32,802 nucleotides of DNA from an uncultured Gammaproteobacteria bacterium. GTDB taxonomy: Bacteria; Pseudomonadota; Gammaproteobacteria; GCA-001735895. A program made the translations under genes and the position numbers. Where the stretch lies: assembly GCA_937936805.1 (NCBI GenBank), contig CALDDP010000047.1, positions 1-32,802 on the forward strand. The letters are read 5' to 3'. This document shows positions 1 through 9,063 of this stretch, piece after piece. How positions within the stretch are numbered: the first letter of the stretch is position 1; each line of letters begins with the position of its first letter. The notes beneath the pieces are model-generated. The model was not told the origin of the DNA and searched no databases. It worked only from the letters and a program-made list of their open reading frames with translations.

Positions 1-54
1 ATTTTATTCTGCGCCATGATTCTCGACCGGATCGTGCAGGGCGAGCGCAAGTAG
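1..54 (+). CDS. 3' end of a CDS truncated by the window edge (...ILFCAMILDRIVQGERK*), possibly an ABC transporter permease C-terminus
   Basis: Open frame from base 1 to TAG at 52-54. The hydrophobic 'AMILDRIVQG' tail resembles C-termini of ProW-type permeases, but the fragment is too short to be sure. Confidence 0.35.
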   Translation: MLFCAMILDRIVQGERK

Positions 55-108
55 GCAGACCTGAAAAATGCCCGTAAAGGTAATCAGTCACCCGAAGGCC
101 TGGCTTCG

Positions 109-834
109 ATGAAGCCGCTTGTGTTTGTGCACGGCTACCTCGGTGGCGGACTGCAATGGGCCGACCAGGTGGAAATTTTCTCGGAATACTTCAGGGTCAT
201 CACGCCCGACCTCCCGGGCTTTGGCGACAACCGGGCGGTGACAACCCCGGAGACCATCCGTGGTCTCGCGCAGTATGTACTGGATGAACTCGACAGGCTC
301 GAAGTTGGCCGGTTTCACCTGGTCGGGCATTCGATGGGCGGTATGATCGTCCAGGAAATGGCAGCGCTGGCGCCCGAGCGCGTCGATAAACTGGTGTTAT
401 ACGGAACCGGGCCCGTCGGCGTTATGCCCGGGCGCTTTGAAACGATCGAAGAATCCAGGTGTGGCGTGAAAGAAAAAGGCGTCGAGGAAACCGGACGTCG
501 CATCGCAGCGACCTGGTTTCAGCATGGAAAGTCGGCGGAAGGTTATGCAGTTTGCGCCGAACTCGCGGTAAAGGCCTCACTACAGGCCGCTCTGGCCGGG
601 TTGACGGCAATGGAAGCCTGGTCCGGCGTAGCGGCATTGTCGAAAATCGAGTCGTCGACCCTGGTGCTGTGGGGTGACGGCGACCGGGCTTACCAGTGGA
701 GTCAGCCTGAACAGCTCTGGAGAGGTATCGAAGGCGCACACCTGGCGGTTATTCCAGGCTGCTCACACTCGGTGCACCTGGAAAAACCGCATTTGTTCAA
801 CGCAATGCTGCTGGATTTTCTCGGCACCGGCTAG
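109..834 (+). CDS. alpha/beta-fold hydrolase
   Basis: 241-aa ORF with oxyanion-type 'VFVHGYLGG', nucleophile elbow 'GHSMGG', late Asp 'LWGDGDRAY' and catalytic His 'GCSHSVHLEKP'. Confidence 0.9.
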   Translation: MKPLVFVHGYLGGGLQWADQVEIFSEYFRVITPDLPGFGDNRAVTTPETIRGLAQYVLDELDRLEVGRFHLVGHSMGGMIVQEMAALAPERVDKLVLYGTGPVGVMPGRFETIEESRCGVKEKGVEETGRRIAATWFQHGKSAEGYAVCAELAVKASLQAALAGLTAMEAWSGVAALSKIESSTLVLWGDGDRAYQWSQPEQLWRGIEGAHLAVIPGCSHSVHLEKPHLFNAMLLDFLGTG

Positions 835-911
835 GGCACGTTCACCTGTGAAAATGGCCCTGTTACTGCCGGGTAATACTGCGTAATAACCGCTTTCAAA
901 GCTGCCGTTGG

Positions 912-1364
912 TTAGCCTGGTTGCCAGGCTGCTGCCTGATTCCGAACCCAGCGAACGATGTCAGCAGTCCCCATCGCACCCGCCTGGCGGGCCACTTCAC
1001 GCCCCTTGTGAAACAGGGCCAGCGTCGGAATACTGCGTATATTGTATTGTGCCCCCAGCTGCTGCTCGGCTTCGGTATTGACCTTGAGTAATCTCAGGCC
1101 GGGTTCCAGTTCGGCCGCCGCCTGTTGAAAAGCCGGCGCCATCATTTTGCAGGGGCCGCACCAGGGCGCCCAGAAGTCCACCAGCAAGGGGATATCATTG
1201 CGCTGCAGATGTTTGACAAAGCTTACCGGGCCAACTTCCAGCGGCTTGCCGTCGAACAATGATGTATGGCATTTGCCGCATTTGGGTGCTTCTTGCCGGC
1301 GCGCCAGCGGAATGCGATTGGTCGCGCTGCAGTGCGGGCAAACGATATGCAAGGACTCGCTCAT
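912..1364 (-). CDS. trxC: thioredoxin 2 (TrxC)
   Basis: N-terminal zinc-type CPHC...CGKC motifs followed by the thioredoxin active site 'FWAPWCGPCKMMAP' and cis-Pro 'RSIPTL'. Confidence 0.93.
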   Translation of the reverse strand: MSESLHIVCPHCSATNRIPLARRQEAPKCGKCHTSLFDGKPLEVGPVSFVKHLQRNDIPLLVDFWAPWCGPCKMMAPAFQQAAAELEPGLRLLKVNTEAEQQLGAQYNIRSIPTLALFHKGREVARQAGAMGTADIVRWVRNQAAAWQPG

Positions 1365-1577
1365 TATTACTACCTTTAGTAAAAAATCGTTGCAGTCTTA
1401 TATGAGGGTCAAAAATAGATTTCCCAGTAAAGAGGTTGGCGAATGATTTTGACCAGTGTTTCCGCTACAGTGTCGGGATTATGCAAACCGGGTGCAAAAC
1501 GCCGGGCGGATTTTCCGACTGGCTGCCAGTCAGCGAAGGCTTACAAACCAGCACCTGAATAGATAGAGATTCAATAG

Positions 1578-2576
1578 ATGAGAAATGCAATGCGACACAG
1601 GCACATGGCGGGTACATTCAGCCGGGCAATGGTAATTCTACTGGCGTTGGTAACGGGGCCGGTATGGTCAGCGGAAAGCTGGGATATGGCCGCGGCGTAT
1701 CCGGCCAAGGACTATATCACCAGCAGTTATATCGCGTTTGCCAAAGGGGTAACGAAACATTCCGGCGGCGGCTTGAAAATCAAGGTCCATCCGTCTGGCT
1801 CGCTGGTCAAAGGTGCGGAAATTTTCAACGCGGTCGAGTCCGGTCGGGTAGCAATCGGTGGGCTGATCATAGGAGCACACGCGATGGAAGATCCTGTTTT
1901 CGGTCTCGATACGGTGCCGTTTCTGGCTACTGACGTCGACGCAGCCTGGGAGCTTTACCAGGTTTCAAAAAATGCGTTGGCATATGCGCTGAAAAAGAGA
2001 AATATGCACCTGCTTTTCACCGCCGTGTGGCCGCCACAGGGATTGTTTGTCAACAAGGAGGTTGCCAGCCTGGCGGATATGAAGGGGGTAAAGTTTCGCG
2101 CCTATGACAACAATACCGAGCGAGTCGCCAGGTTAGCTGGCGCGATCCCGATCCAGACCGAAGCCACTGAAATCAAGCAGGCATTTTCCAGCGGAGCCGC
2201 CGAAAGCATGATTTCCTCCAGTGCGACGGGGGTATTTTACAAGATGTGGGAGCATGTCGAGTATTTCTACGAAGGCAACGCGTGGTATCCCAAAAGCGTC
2301 GTCGTGGTAAATCTTGACGCGTGGAACGGCCTCGACGGCATAACTAAGGAAGTGTTGGTGGAGCAGGCGACCATAGCCGAAAAAGCGGTTTGGGAGGCGA
2401 TGGTGCCAGCCGACGACAATTACAAGAAAACCATGACTTACAACGGTATCAAAGTGCGTCCGACCAGATCGAAGCTGCGCAAGGAGTTTAAGAAAATTGG
2501 TGAAACCTTATCCCGTGAATGGGCAGAGGCCGCAGGGGATACAGGTAAGCAGATTATCGAGGATTTTGATCCGTAA
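1578..2576 (+). CDS. TRAP transporter substrate-binding protein (DctP-like)
   Basis: 332 aa with signal peptide. 'VHPSGSLVKGAEIFNAVESGRVAIGG', 'NKEVASLADMKGVKFRAYDNNTERVARLAGAIPIQTEATEIKQAFSSGAAESMISS' is typical of DctP-family proteins. Confidence 0.88.
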   Translation: MRNAMRHRHMAGTFSRAMVILLALVTGPVWSAESWDMAAAYPAKDYITSSYIAFAKGVTKHSGGGLKIKVHPSGSLVKGAEIFNAVESGRVAIGGLIIGAHAMEDPVFGLDTVPFLATDVDAAWELYQVSKNALAYALKKRNMHLLFTAVWPPQGLFVNKEVASLADMKGVKFRAYDNNTERVARLAGAIPIQTEATEIKQAFSSGAAESMISSSATGVFYKMWEHVEYFYEGNAWYPKSVVVVNLDAWNGLDGITKEVLVEQATIAEKAVWEAMVPADDNYKKTMTYNGIKVRPTRSKLRKEFKKIGETLSREWAEAAGDTGKQIIEDFDP

Positions 2577-2694
2577 ACCTGAGCAGAGGCAGGTCGGATA
2601 CTCTCCACAAGACATGATCAGGAGCCACAAGCACCCGTGAATCTATAGCAATGGTGCTTTCAGGGCTGATTATTCCCAGCTGTGCAGGCGATGT

Positions 2695-3243
2695 TCAGCC
2701 GGCTTCCAGCCTTGCGCGCATTCGTTTGACGGTTTGTTCGAGTTCCCTGGCCGCACCGTCACGCACCAGCGCTGTCGGTACCAGGAATCCGACATCGACA
2801 AATGACTCGTAGATGATTTGCTGAATATTCTCGGTGGGACCTGGAATTATTCCCCAGCTCCCGGAAAGATGGCGAAAATCACCACCGGTCCGGTGCCAGG
2901 TTATCAGTTCGTATGGACGCACATAGTCTCTTTGCAGCGTGTAATCGAACAACAGGAAGGCGACCTTTATCTTGAAGCGAACCCGGGCACCCCGGTCGTC
3001 CTCGCTGATGACCTCCAGGCTGCGTATGCCGGTGAAGGTTTCGGTGAATCGGTCATAGTCGGTTAACAGGTTCCAGATTGCCTCGCGCGAGGCGTTGAGC
3101 TGAAACGTCGCCCGCAACCCCTTCACGCCCCTGTCGTTGGTGACGTCCTCTATGTTTAGCGCATCTTCCGCGAACGCCCCTTTGCCGGGAACGAGCGTCA
3201 TGCAGAGTGACATCAGGACAGGCAGTAAAACCGCATGGCGCAT
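2695..3243 (-). CDS. secreted SRPBCC (START-like/polyketide cyclase) family protein
   Basis: The listed ORF runs 2695..3471, but the internal start MRHAVLLPVLMSLCMTLVPGKGAFAED at 3243 gives a clean signal peptide. The body 'ATFQLNASREAIWNLLTDYDRFTETFTGIRSLEVISED' is SRPBCC-like. Confidence 0.75.
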   Translation of the reverse strand: MRHAVLLPVLMSLCMTLVPGKGAFAEDALNIEDVTNDRGVKGLRATFQLNASREAIWNLLTDYDRFTETFTGIRSLEVISEDDRGARVRFKIKVAFLLFDYTLQRDYVRPYELITWHRTGGDFRHLSGSWGIIPGPTENIQQIIYESFVDVGFLVPTALVRDGAARELEQTVKRMRARLEAG

Positions 3244-3595
3244 TTTACGGCCCTCCAGGGGATTTTCGCAGGTTTGCCAGCTGCTCGCCAACCCGGTCGT
3301 TAGCCGGGGATGAAGCGGTTTGCATAGGTTGATACCTGGAGCTTTAGCTGCACATAGCCCCGATAGTATCACTACGACCTTTTTGCGCACAGTGACAGGC
3401 GATCGAAATACAATTGGATTATCAAACTTGTTACCGGGCGCTATCGCCCTGCAAACAAGCGGTGCGTTCAATATCGAGCTCTACTATTTGATCTGGGTCA
3501 ATATGTGGCCGACAGGGCGATGCATGATTGAGCGCTGGAGTTTCTTTTTCTTTACCCGGCTTTTGCCCACAGCTGAATCGCGATAGAGGGAAATC

Positions 3596-4552
3596 ATGAC
3601 CGTCAAAACACCTGAAGCCATTGAGGTCACGGCAGACAAGATCAATGTGCTGAAGCCCTATGAGCTGACAGACCACCTGGAGCGCGGCAGGGTGCTGATG
3701 TTCCCCACGCCGCCGCTGGAATTGCCGAGTGAAGACGATCTGCGTTTTCTGAAAGAGCAGACTCCCGAGTATCACACGACCAAGAACATCAGCTACTATC
3801 CCCGGGCCGGGCTGCTCAGGGGCATAAAGGCGCCCCCTGATGTCGAGCAACGTACGCTAGGCATACTGAAGGATTACCAGGACAGGGTGGAAGCCTGCCT
3901 GCATCGGCTCATTCCATCGTTTACACCGGACTGGAGATCTGCAACCTCCAGCCTGCGCGTGTTCGAAGAAAATAACCGCGGCCTGCCGATACGGACGCGC
4001 AGCGATCTGATACACCTGGATGCGGGAACCTATGGTGCGGCGCGCGGCGATCTGATTCTGCGTTTCCTGACCAACCTGGACGACAAGGACCGTGTCTGGA
4101 GATGCAAGGGCACCGTTTCCGACCTGGTGGAGACATTTGGCGAAGCGGCCGGGTTAGCGCGCAACGAAGGGTTGCTGCGAGACAGTTTGCTCAACCGCGT
4201 GGGTTCCGGGCTCGTTCGAGGGCTGTCAAAAGTTTTCCCCGCAACGGCAACCCTTGAGCGCTCGGCCTACGATCAGGCGATGCGGCACATGCATAATTAC
4301 ATGAAGGAGAGCGAGGAATTCCAGCAGGATCCGGAAGGCGTGGTTGAAATATGCTTCAAACCGAGAAGCTGCTGGCTGGTGTTCGCAGACATGGCGGGTC
4401 ACTCCTGTCTGTCGGGAGAGTTTGCGATGATCAACACCTTCATGGTGCCGCGGGGAAATTTTCGCCATCAGGAATTCTCGCCCTGGGAAGTGCTCAGCAG
4501 GTATGCGGCCGGAAAGTCGGCGCTAGCGCCTGAAATTCCGTTCGGGATGTAA
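3596..4552 (+). CDS. Kdo hydroxylase (KdoO)-like Fe(II)/2-oxoglutarate dioxygenase
   Basis: 318 aa. 'LRVFEENNRGLPIRTRSDLIHLDAGTYGAARGDLILRFLTNLDDKDRVWR' with an HxD metal motif, plus C-terminal 'FADMAGHSCLSGEFAMINTFMVP'. The layout matches the Kdo hydroxylase family. Confidence 0.72.
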   Translation: MTVKTPEAIEVTADKINVLKPYELTDHLERGRVLMFPTPPLELPSEDDLRFLKEQTPEYHTTKNISYYPRAGLLRGIKAPPDVEQRTLGILKDYQDRVEACLHRLIPSFTPDWRSATSSLRVFEENNRGLPIRTRSDLIHLDAGTYGAARGDLILRFLTNLDDKDRVWRCKGTVSDLVETFGEAAGLARNEGLLRDSLLNRVGSGLVRGLSKVFPATATLERSAYDQAMRHMHNYMKESEEFQQDPEGVVEICFKPRSCWLVFADMAGHSCLSGEFAMINTFMVPRGNFRHQEFSPWEVLSRYAAGKSALAPEIPFGM

Positions 4553-4811
4553 TGCAATGGAGCTGGCAATCCCCGGACGGTATTGCTAGTTCGCTAACGA
4601 CCCCGGACCGACCTCGATATAGCGAAGCTACCTGGTTTTTCAATCCAGGACGAATCTTGCGCCGCGGACGAATTTACTTTACCCGGGCCCACAGGCATCA
4701 TAGCCGGATGACGGGATTCCTCTTTATTCCTGACTTGCCAGGCCACCTGGCGGGCCGGTCAACTATTGCAGATTTGAAGCTAACAATGACGGCAGCCTCA
4801 GCCAACCAGTT

Positions 4812-6320
4812 ATGCCTACTACTACTCGAATAGCGGAACTATCCGGTACCCGGCAGCCGTGGACCCGGGCGATACAACCGACCTGCGATCAATGGCTGCC
4901 CTGCCTGTTGTTTGCTCTGTTATTGCTGATCCCGCTGGCGGCTATTAGCTCGGATGACACGAATGAGTTCATCGAGCAGTGGCAGGTCGACGAGAAATGG
5001 CAGGGGGATTTTGATGGCATGGTCGAGCGCCGCAAGATCCGGGTTCTGGTAAGCCACAACCAGTTAATGTTTTTTTTCGACAAGGCGCGGATCAGGGGTA
5101 TGACCTATGACTCGTTTGTAGAGTTCGAGAAATACATCAACAGGAAACTGAAAACAGGATCGCGCAAAATCAGCGTCGTTTTCCTGCCGGTGACGCGCGA
5201 CAAGCTGTTGCCGTGGCTTGCCGAGGGCAGGGGTGATATTGCCGCGGCAAATCTGACGATCACCGACGAGCGCAGCAGGTTGGTCGATTTCAGTCGACCC
5301 CTGTATGAAAACGTGAGTGAAATTCTCGTCAGCGGTGCGAACGCCCCTGCGATTGAAGCTCTGGATGATCTATCGGGCAGGCAAATTCACGTCCGTCCTT
5401 CGAGCAGTTACTACGAGCATATCGTTGAACTAAACAAAACATTTGAGCAACAGGGTAAACCGGCGCTCGAAATAATTGAGGTCAGCGATTATCTGGAAGA
5501 CTCGGATTTACTGGAAATGGTCAATGCCGGTCTGATTCCGATGATTGCGGTTGATGATCACAAGGCCAGGTTCTGGGGTCAGGTTTTCAAAAAAATCAAA
5601 CTGCATCCGGAAGTTGCATTCAACAGGGGCGGGAGTATTGGTTGGGCCATGCGTAAGGACAGTCCAAAACTAAAAAAAATCGTGGATGAATTTGTCGCTA
5701 AAAATCAGAAAGGAACCCTGATGGGTAATATTCTGTTCAAGCGATACCTGGAGGACAACCAGTGGGCCAGAAATGCCCTCGGACCTGCGGAACAGGAGAA
5801 AGTGCAGGCGCTTTCGGAATTGTTCGAAAAGTATTCCGGTCAGTATAATTTCGATTTCCTGATGATGGTAGCCCTGGCATTTCAGGAATCTCGACTGGAC
5901 CATAGCAGCGTTAGCCATGTCGGGGCGATTGGTATTATGCAGATTTTGCCGAGTACCGCGGCGGACAAAAATGTTGGCATCCCGGATATCGAGAATCTGG
6001 AAAACAACATACATGCCGGTATCAAGTACCTGCGTTTCATACGTGATCGCTATTTCAGCGATCCAGCAATCGACTCGTTGAACCAGAACCTGTTTTCGTT
6101 CGCTGCTTATAATGCCGGACCGGCGAAAATAAATCGGCTGCGCGACCAGGCCGGGAAGGCCGGGTTAGATGCCAATGTCTGGTTCGGTAACGTTGAAATC
6201 CTGGCGGCCAGGAAGATCGGTCGGGAAACGGTGCAGTATGTAAGTAACATCTATAAATACTATGTCGCTTATCGTCTCGCGTTCAATAAGCGCAGGGCCG
6301 CGCAGAAAGAAAAAAAGTAA
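4812..6320 (+). CDS. mltF: MltF-like lytic murein transglycosylase (SBP_bac_3 domain + SLT domain)
   Basis: N-terminal hydrophobic segment, then 'GRGDIAAANLTITDERSRLVDFSRPLYE' (SBP_bac_3), then SLT catalytic region 'ALAFQESRLDHSSVSHVGAIGIMQILPSTA...NIHAGIKYL...FAAYNAGPAKI'. Confidence 0.85.
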   Translation: MPTTTRIAELSGTRQPWTRAIQPTCDQWLPCLLFALLLLIPLAAISSDDTNEFIEQWQVDEKWQGDFDGMVERRKIRVLVSHNQLMFFFDKARIRGMTYDSFVEFEKYINRKLKTGSRKISVVFLPVTRDKLLPWLAEGRGDIAAANLTITDERSRLVDFSRPLYENVSEILVSGANAPAIEALDDLSGRQIHVRPSSSYYEHIVELNKTFEQQGKPALEIIEVSDYLEDSDLLEMVNAGLIPMIAVDDHKARFWGQVFKKIKLHPEVAFNRGGSIGWAMRKDSPKLKKIVDEFVAKNQKGTLMGNILFKRYLEDNQWARNALGPAEQEKVQALSELFEKYSGQYNFDFLMMVALAFQESRLDHSSVSHVGAIGIMQILPSTAADKNVGIPDIENLENNIHAGIKYLRFIRDRYFSDPAIDSLNQNLFSFAAYNAGPAKINRLRDQAGKAGLDANVWFGNVEILAARKIGRETVQYVSNIYKYYVAYRLAFNKRRAAQKEKK

Positions 6321-6478
6321 ACCAGGCAGTGCAGCGGTATTTTCAATAGCTTTCTCCTTGCGCGGGCGTCTCTATCCTGGTTTGGCCACGCACAAGCTCC
6401 CGTAAACCTGATTTCTCGTGTCGGCATCCGGCTGTCGATCCTATGCTATAAATAGTCTACTGGAGTAAGGATTCTAAA

Positions 6479-6838
6479 GTGACTCAATACACAGAAGACA
6501 GAAGCTGTCTCACACAGTTCGCTATGGGCGAAATGTTCGTCAAGGGAGAAAGCCCGCGAGACCACAAGTTAGCTGCCAAATGGTATCTGGATTCAGCCAG
6601 GCAGGGTTATCGTAAGTCACAACGCCGATTGGGCACTATGTATGCGATGGGTCACGGCGTGCCGAAAAACTACATTAAATCTTATGCATGGTTCAAAATC
6701 TCGGCGGTACAGCGTTCACACAAGGCTCTGCGCAATCTAAGGAGAGTCGAATCACGTATGACGAGCGAGCAAATCTATTATGCAAGGAAATTAGCGATAC
6801 AGTACTACGAAACATTTGTTGTCCCCTTTGCCCGCTAA
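6479..6838 (+). CDS. Sel1-like repeat protein
   Basis: 119 aa, GTG start preceded by AAGGA. Repeats 'AAKWYLDSARQGYRKSQRRLGTMYAMGHGVPKNYIKSYAWFKISA'. Confidence 0.8.
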   Translation: MTQYTEDRSCLTQFAMGEMFVKGESPRDHKLAAKWYLDSARQGYRKSQRRLGTMYAMGHGVPKNYIKSYAWFKISAVQRSHKALRNLRRVESRMTSEQIYYARKLAIQYYETFVVPFAR

Positions 6839-6921
6839 ATTGACCCCGATAAAGTGCTAGTCAACTGTACTGATCCCCGCAACACTTCAAGTTATCTGCC
6901 CACTTTTTGGATATTCTGAAA

Positions 6922-7479
6922 ATGCGTCGCGAAAACTTTCTCTACAGGTCCTGCTACTGTGAGGAGAATATCTGGCATCTTGCCCGGGAAGAATGGTTTC
7001 GTGAACTAGAAACAGTGGTTGTGATTGTTTCGGGCGAGGGTCGCTACCGAAGATTCTGGTTTCAGGCTAATGCAGAAAGTCCGGATGCACCGGTGTACTG
7101 GGACTATCACGTCATACTGCTTGCATACGACAAAGACTGGTGGGTGTGGGATCTGGATACGAGGCTTGGATTACCTGTTCTCGCAGATATTTACTTCCGC
7201 AAAACATTCTTGCCACAGAGTATCGATATAACCCGTAACGACGTTATTCTGCGGCTGATCAGCGCTGAAGAGTATGTGAGCAAACTTTCCTCCGATCGTG
7301 CTCATATGAAACTCCCGTCGGGAGAATGGGTCGCCCCACCTCCCGAGTGGCCGATGATCATACAAGGTAAAGACCCTAACCTGCTTGACTGGATAAATAT
7401 CCATCATGCTGCGCCTGGCATAGTACTGACGCTGGCTGAATTTATCCGGGACTATCTTGCCGGGACGACTGATAGCTGA
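6922..7479 (+). CDS. NTAQ1-like protein N-terminal glutamine amidohydrolase
   Basis: 'YRSCYCEENIWHL' (Cys), 'VYWDYHVILLAYD' (His), 'WWVWDLDTRLGLPV' (Asp) reproduce the Cys-His-Asp triad context of NTAQ1. The ATG at 6922 (MRRENFLYRSCYCEEN) is preferred over the TTG at 6907. Confidence 0.8.
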   Translation: MRRENFLYRSCYCEENIWHLAREEWFRELETVVVIVSGEGRYRRFWFQANAESPDAPVYWDYHVILLAYDKDWWVWDLDTRLGLPVLADIYFRKTFLPQSIDITRNDVILRLISAEEYVSKLSSDRAHMKLPSGEWVAPPPEWPMIIQGKDPNLLDWINIHHAAPGIVLTLAEFIRDYLAGTTDS

Positions 7480-7583
7480 CAAAGCGCCTGTAAGCGATCT
7501 TGCAAGGAATTCGAATGCGTCGTAATCTCCCCGGGATTCGGATTGAGAACAGCTGCCGGTATTACCAGTATAATTTTCTGACA

Positions 7584-8156
7584 ATGAGCAAACAGGATCG
7601 CGATAAATGGAACGAGCGCTACGCAGAGGATAGCTATCGCAAGAATAATCCAGTCACTTTATTAGCGGACTGGTTGCCTGAATTTACTGCGGGAAAAGCG
7701 CTCGATGTGGCCTGTGGCGCGGGGCGCAATTCGATTTTTCTGGCACAGGCGGGGTACCGGGTCGATGCGATCGATATTTCCCGGCAAGGTCTGCACAGGG
7801 CCAGACAACAGGCAGAGAGCCAGGGATTAAGTATTAACTGGATTGAGCACGACCTGGACCAGGCTTTCCGCTTCGATACAGATTACGATCTTATTGTCGT
7901 CATGTGGTACGTCGACCTGGCGCTTATTACACGGCTGTGTGGCTGCCTGGCGCCCGGTGGTTATCTTCTGTGCGAGGAACACCTGGTCACCGACCAGGAT
8001 GTGATCGGACCGGCCAACCCGGCCTACCGGGTTGCGCCCGGTGCTTTGCGTGAGGCAGTATCGGGGCTGGAAATCTTACTCTACGAGGAATCCATTGAAA
8101 CCGCTTCCGAGGACGAGCGGGTCGCGAGTGCCCGGGTAGTGGGCAAGAGGAATTAG
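7584..8156 (+). CDS. class I SAM-dependent methyltransferase (TehB-like)
   Basis: Start MSKQDRDKWNERYAED at 7584. 'ALDVACGAGRNSIFLAQAGYRVDAIDIS' is motif I and post-I; 'LAPGGYLLCEEH' follows. Confidence 0.85.
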   Translation: MSKQDRDKWNERYAEDSYRKNNPVTLLADWLPEFTAGKALDVACGAGRNSIFLAQAGYRVDAIDISRQGLHRARQQAESQGLSINWIEHDLDQAFRFDTDYDLIVVMWYVDLALITRLCGCLAPGGYLLCEEHLVTDQDVIGPANPAYRVAPGALREAVSGLEILLYEESIETASEDERVASARVVGKRN

Positions 8157-8189
8157 CATGTTGGAAATACGCGCCAGAGCAGCTTAGGC

Positions 8190-9041
8190 ATGGACAATCG
8201 TGACCAAACCAACTGGTTCCAGGATGTCGAAACGATCATCTCTGAACCGCTCAATTTCAAGGCTAAACTCGCCATTGGTGAGGATGCTTATACTTCGCTG
8301 AAGTTGAAAAATGCCGCGTTCCAGGCCTGGGAAGTGGCCGGGGTGGCAACCACAGCCGCAGTGGTGGCCAAGTCGTCAGTGGTAGCTTCTACGTTTTTTG
8401 CACCGACTGGATTTCTGGCCGCGATCGGAATTGGTACCGCTGCTACTCCGCTGGGCTGGGTAATCGCCGCCGGTGTCGTTAGCGGGGGCGCCTGGGTCGG
8501 TATTACCCGATATTTAAAAAAGGCCTCGGCCAGTCGGGTCACCGTGATCCCGAAGTTTATCAATACACCGCTCGACGTGCTCGCACTCGGCCTTTTCGAT
8601 CTGCTTGCACCATTGGCGTTGAAGGTGACTGCCGTTGACGGCTGTATCGATGGCGCAAAACGTAAGCTGATTGAGGACTACTTTATCAAGGAGTGGGGTT
8701 ATGACCCGGATTTCGTCGCCGAGGGCATCAACTATACCGAATCAAAAACATATGAATTTTCAACCAGGGGCCTGGCACAGGCCCTGGCTGAATTTACGCG
8801 CGATAACAGAGACTGTAACTTCGACATGATGTCGCGGGAAATCCTGGGCTTTCTGGGAAGTATAGGGGCGGTTGACGGTATCCTGGATCAGCGCCAGCAA
8901 AGGGAAATCGAAAAAATTTCAGTCATCTTTAAGTCGGCCGGTAAATACTCGCTAAAGCAGAAAATGCAGGCGGGCTGGGGTGCGCTGAGGAAAATGCCGG
9001 GTCGACTGTTTTCGCGCAAGCATTCGGCGAAAGACAATTAG
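8190..9041 (+). CDS. TerB-like domain protein with a hydrophobic Gly/Ala-rich N-terminal region
   Basis: 283 aa. Hydrophobic block 'AAIGIGTAATPLGWVIAAGVVSGGAWVGI', then two TerB-type acidic motifs 'AVDGCIDGAKRKLIEDYF' and 'AVDGILDQRQQREIEKIS'. Confidence 0.65.
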   Translation: MDNRDQTNWFQDVETIISEPLNFKAKLAIGEDAYTSLKLKNAAFQAWEVAGVATTAAVVAKSSVVASTFFAPTGFLAAIGIGTAATPLGWVIAAGVVSGGAWVGITRYLKKASASRVTVIPKFINTPLDVLALGLFDLLAPLALKVTAVDGCIDGAKRKLIEDYFIKEWGYDPDFVAEGINYTESKTYEFSTRGLAQALAEFTRDNRDCNFDMMSREILGFLGSIGAVDGILDQRQQREIEKISVIFKSAGKYSLKQKMQAGWGALRKMPGRLFSRKHSAKDN

Positions 9042-9063
9042 TGGCCGGGGCTTCTGGACTGCT

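Noticed and set aside
914-930. AGCCTGG-TTG-CCAGGCT inverted repeat
   Set aside because: Lies within the trxC 3' coding end and has no T-run, so it is not convincing as a terminator.
2629-2659. AAGCACC...GGTGCTT inverted repeat after the TRAP SBP gene
   Set aside because: Only 7-bp arms with a 17-nt loop; too weak to call as a terminator.
3244-3471. N-terminal extension of the SRPBCC ORF and overlapping ORF 3431..3850
   Set aside because: The signal peptide begins at 3243. The 3431..3850 frame is antisense to the Kdo hydroxylase gene.
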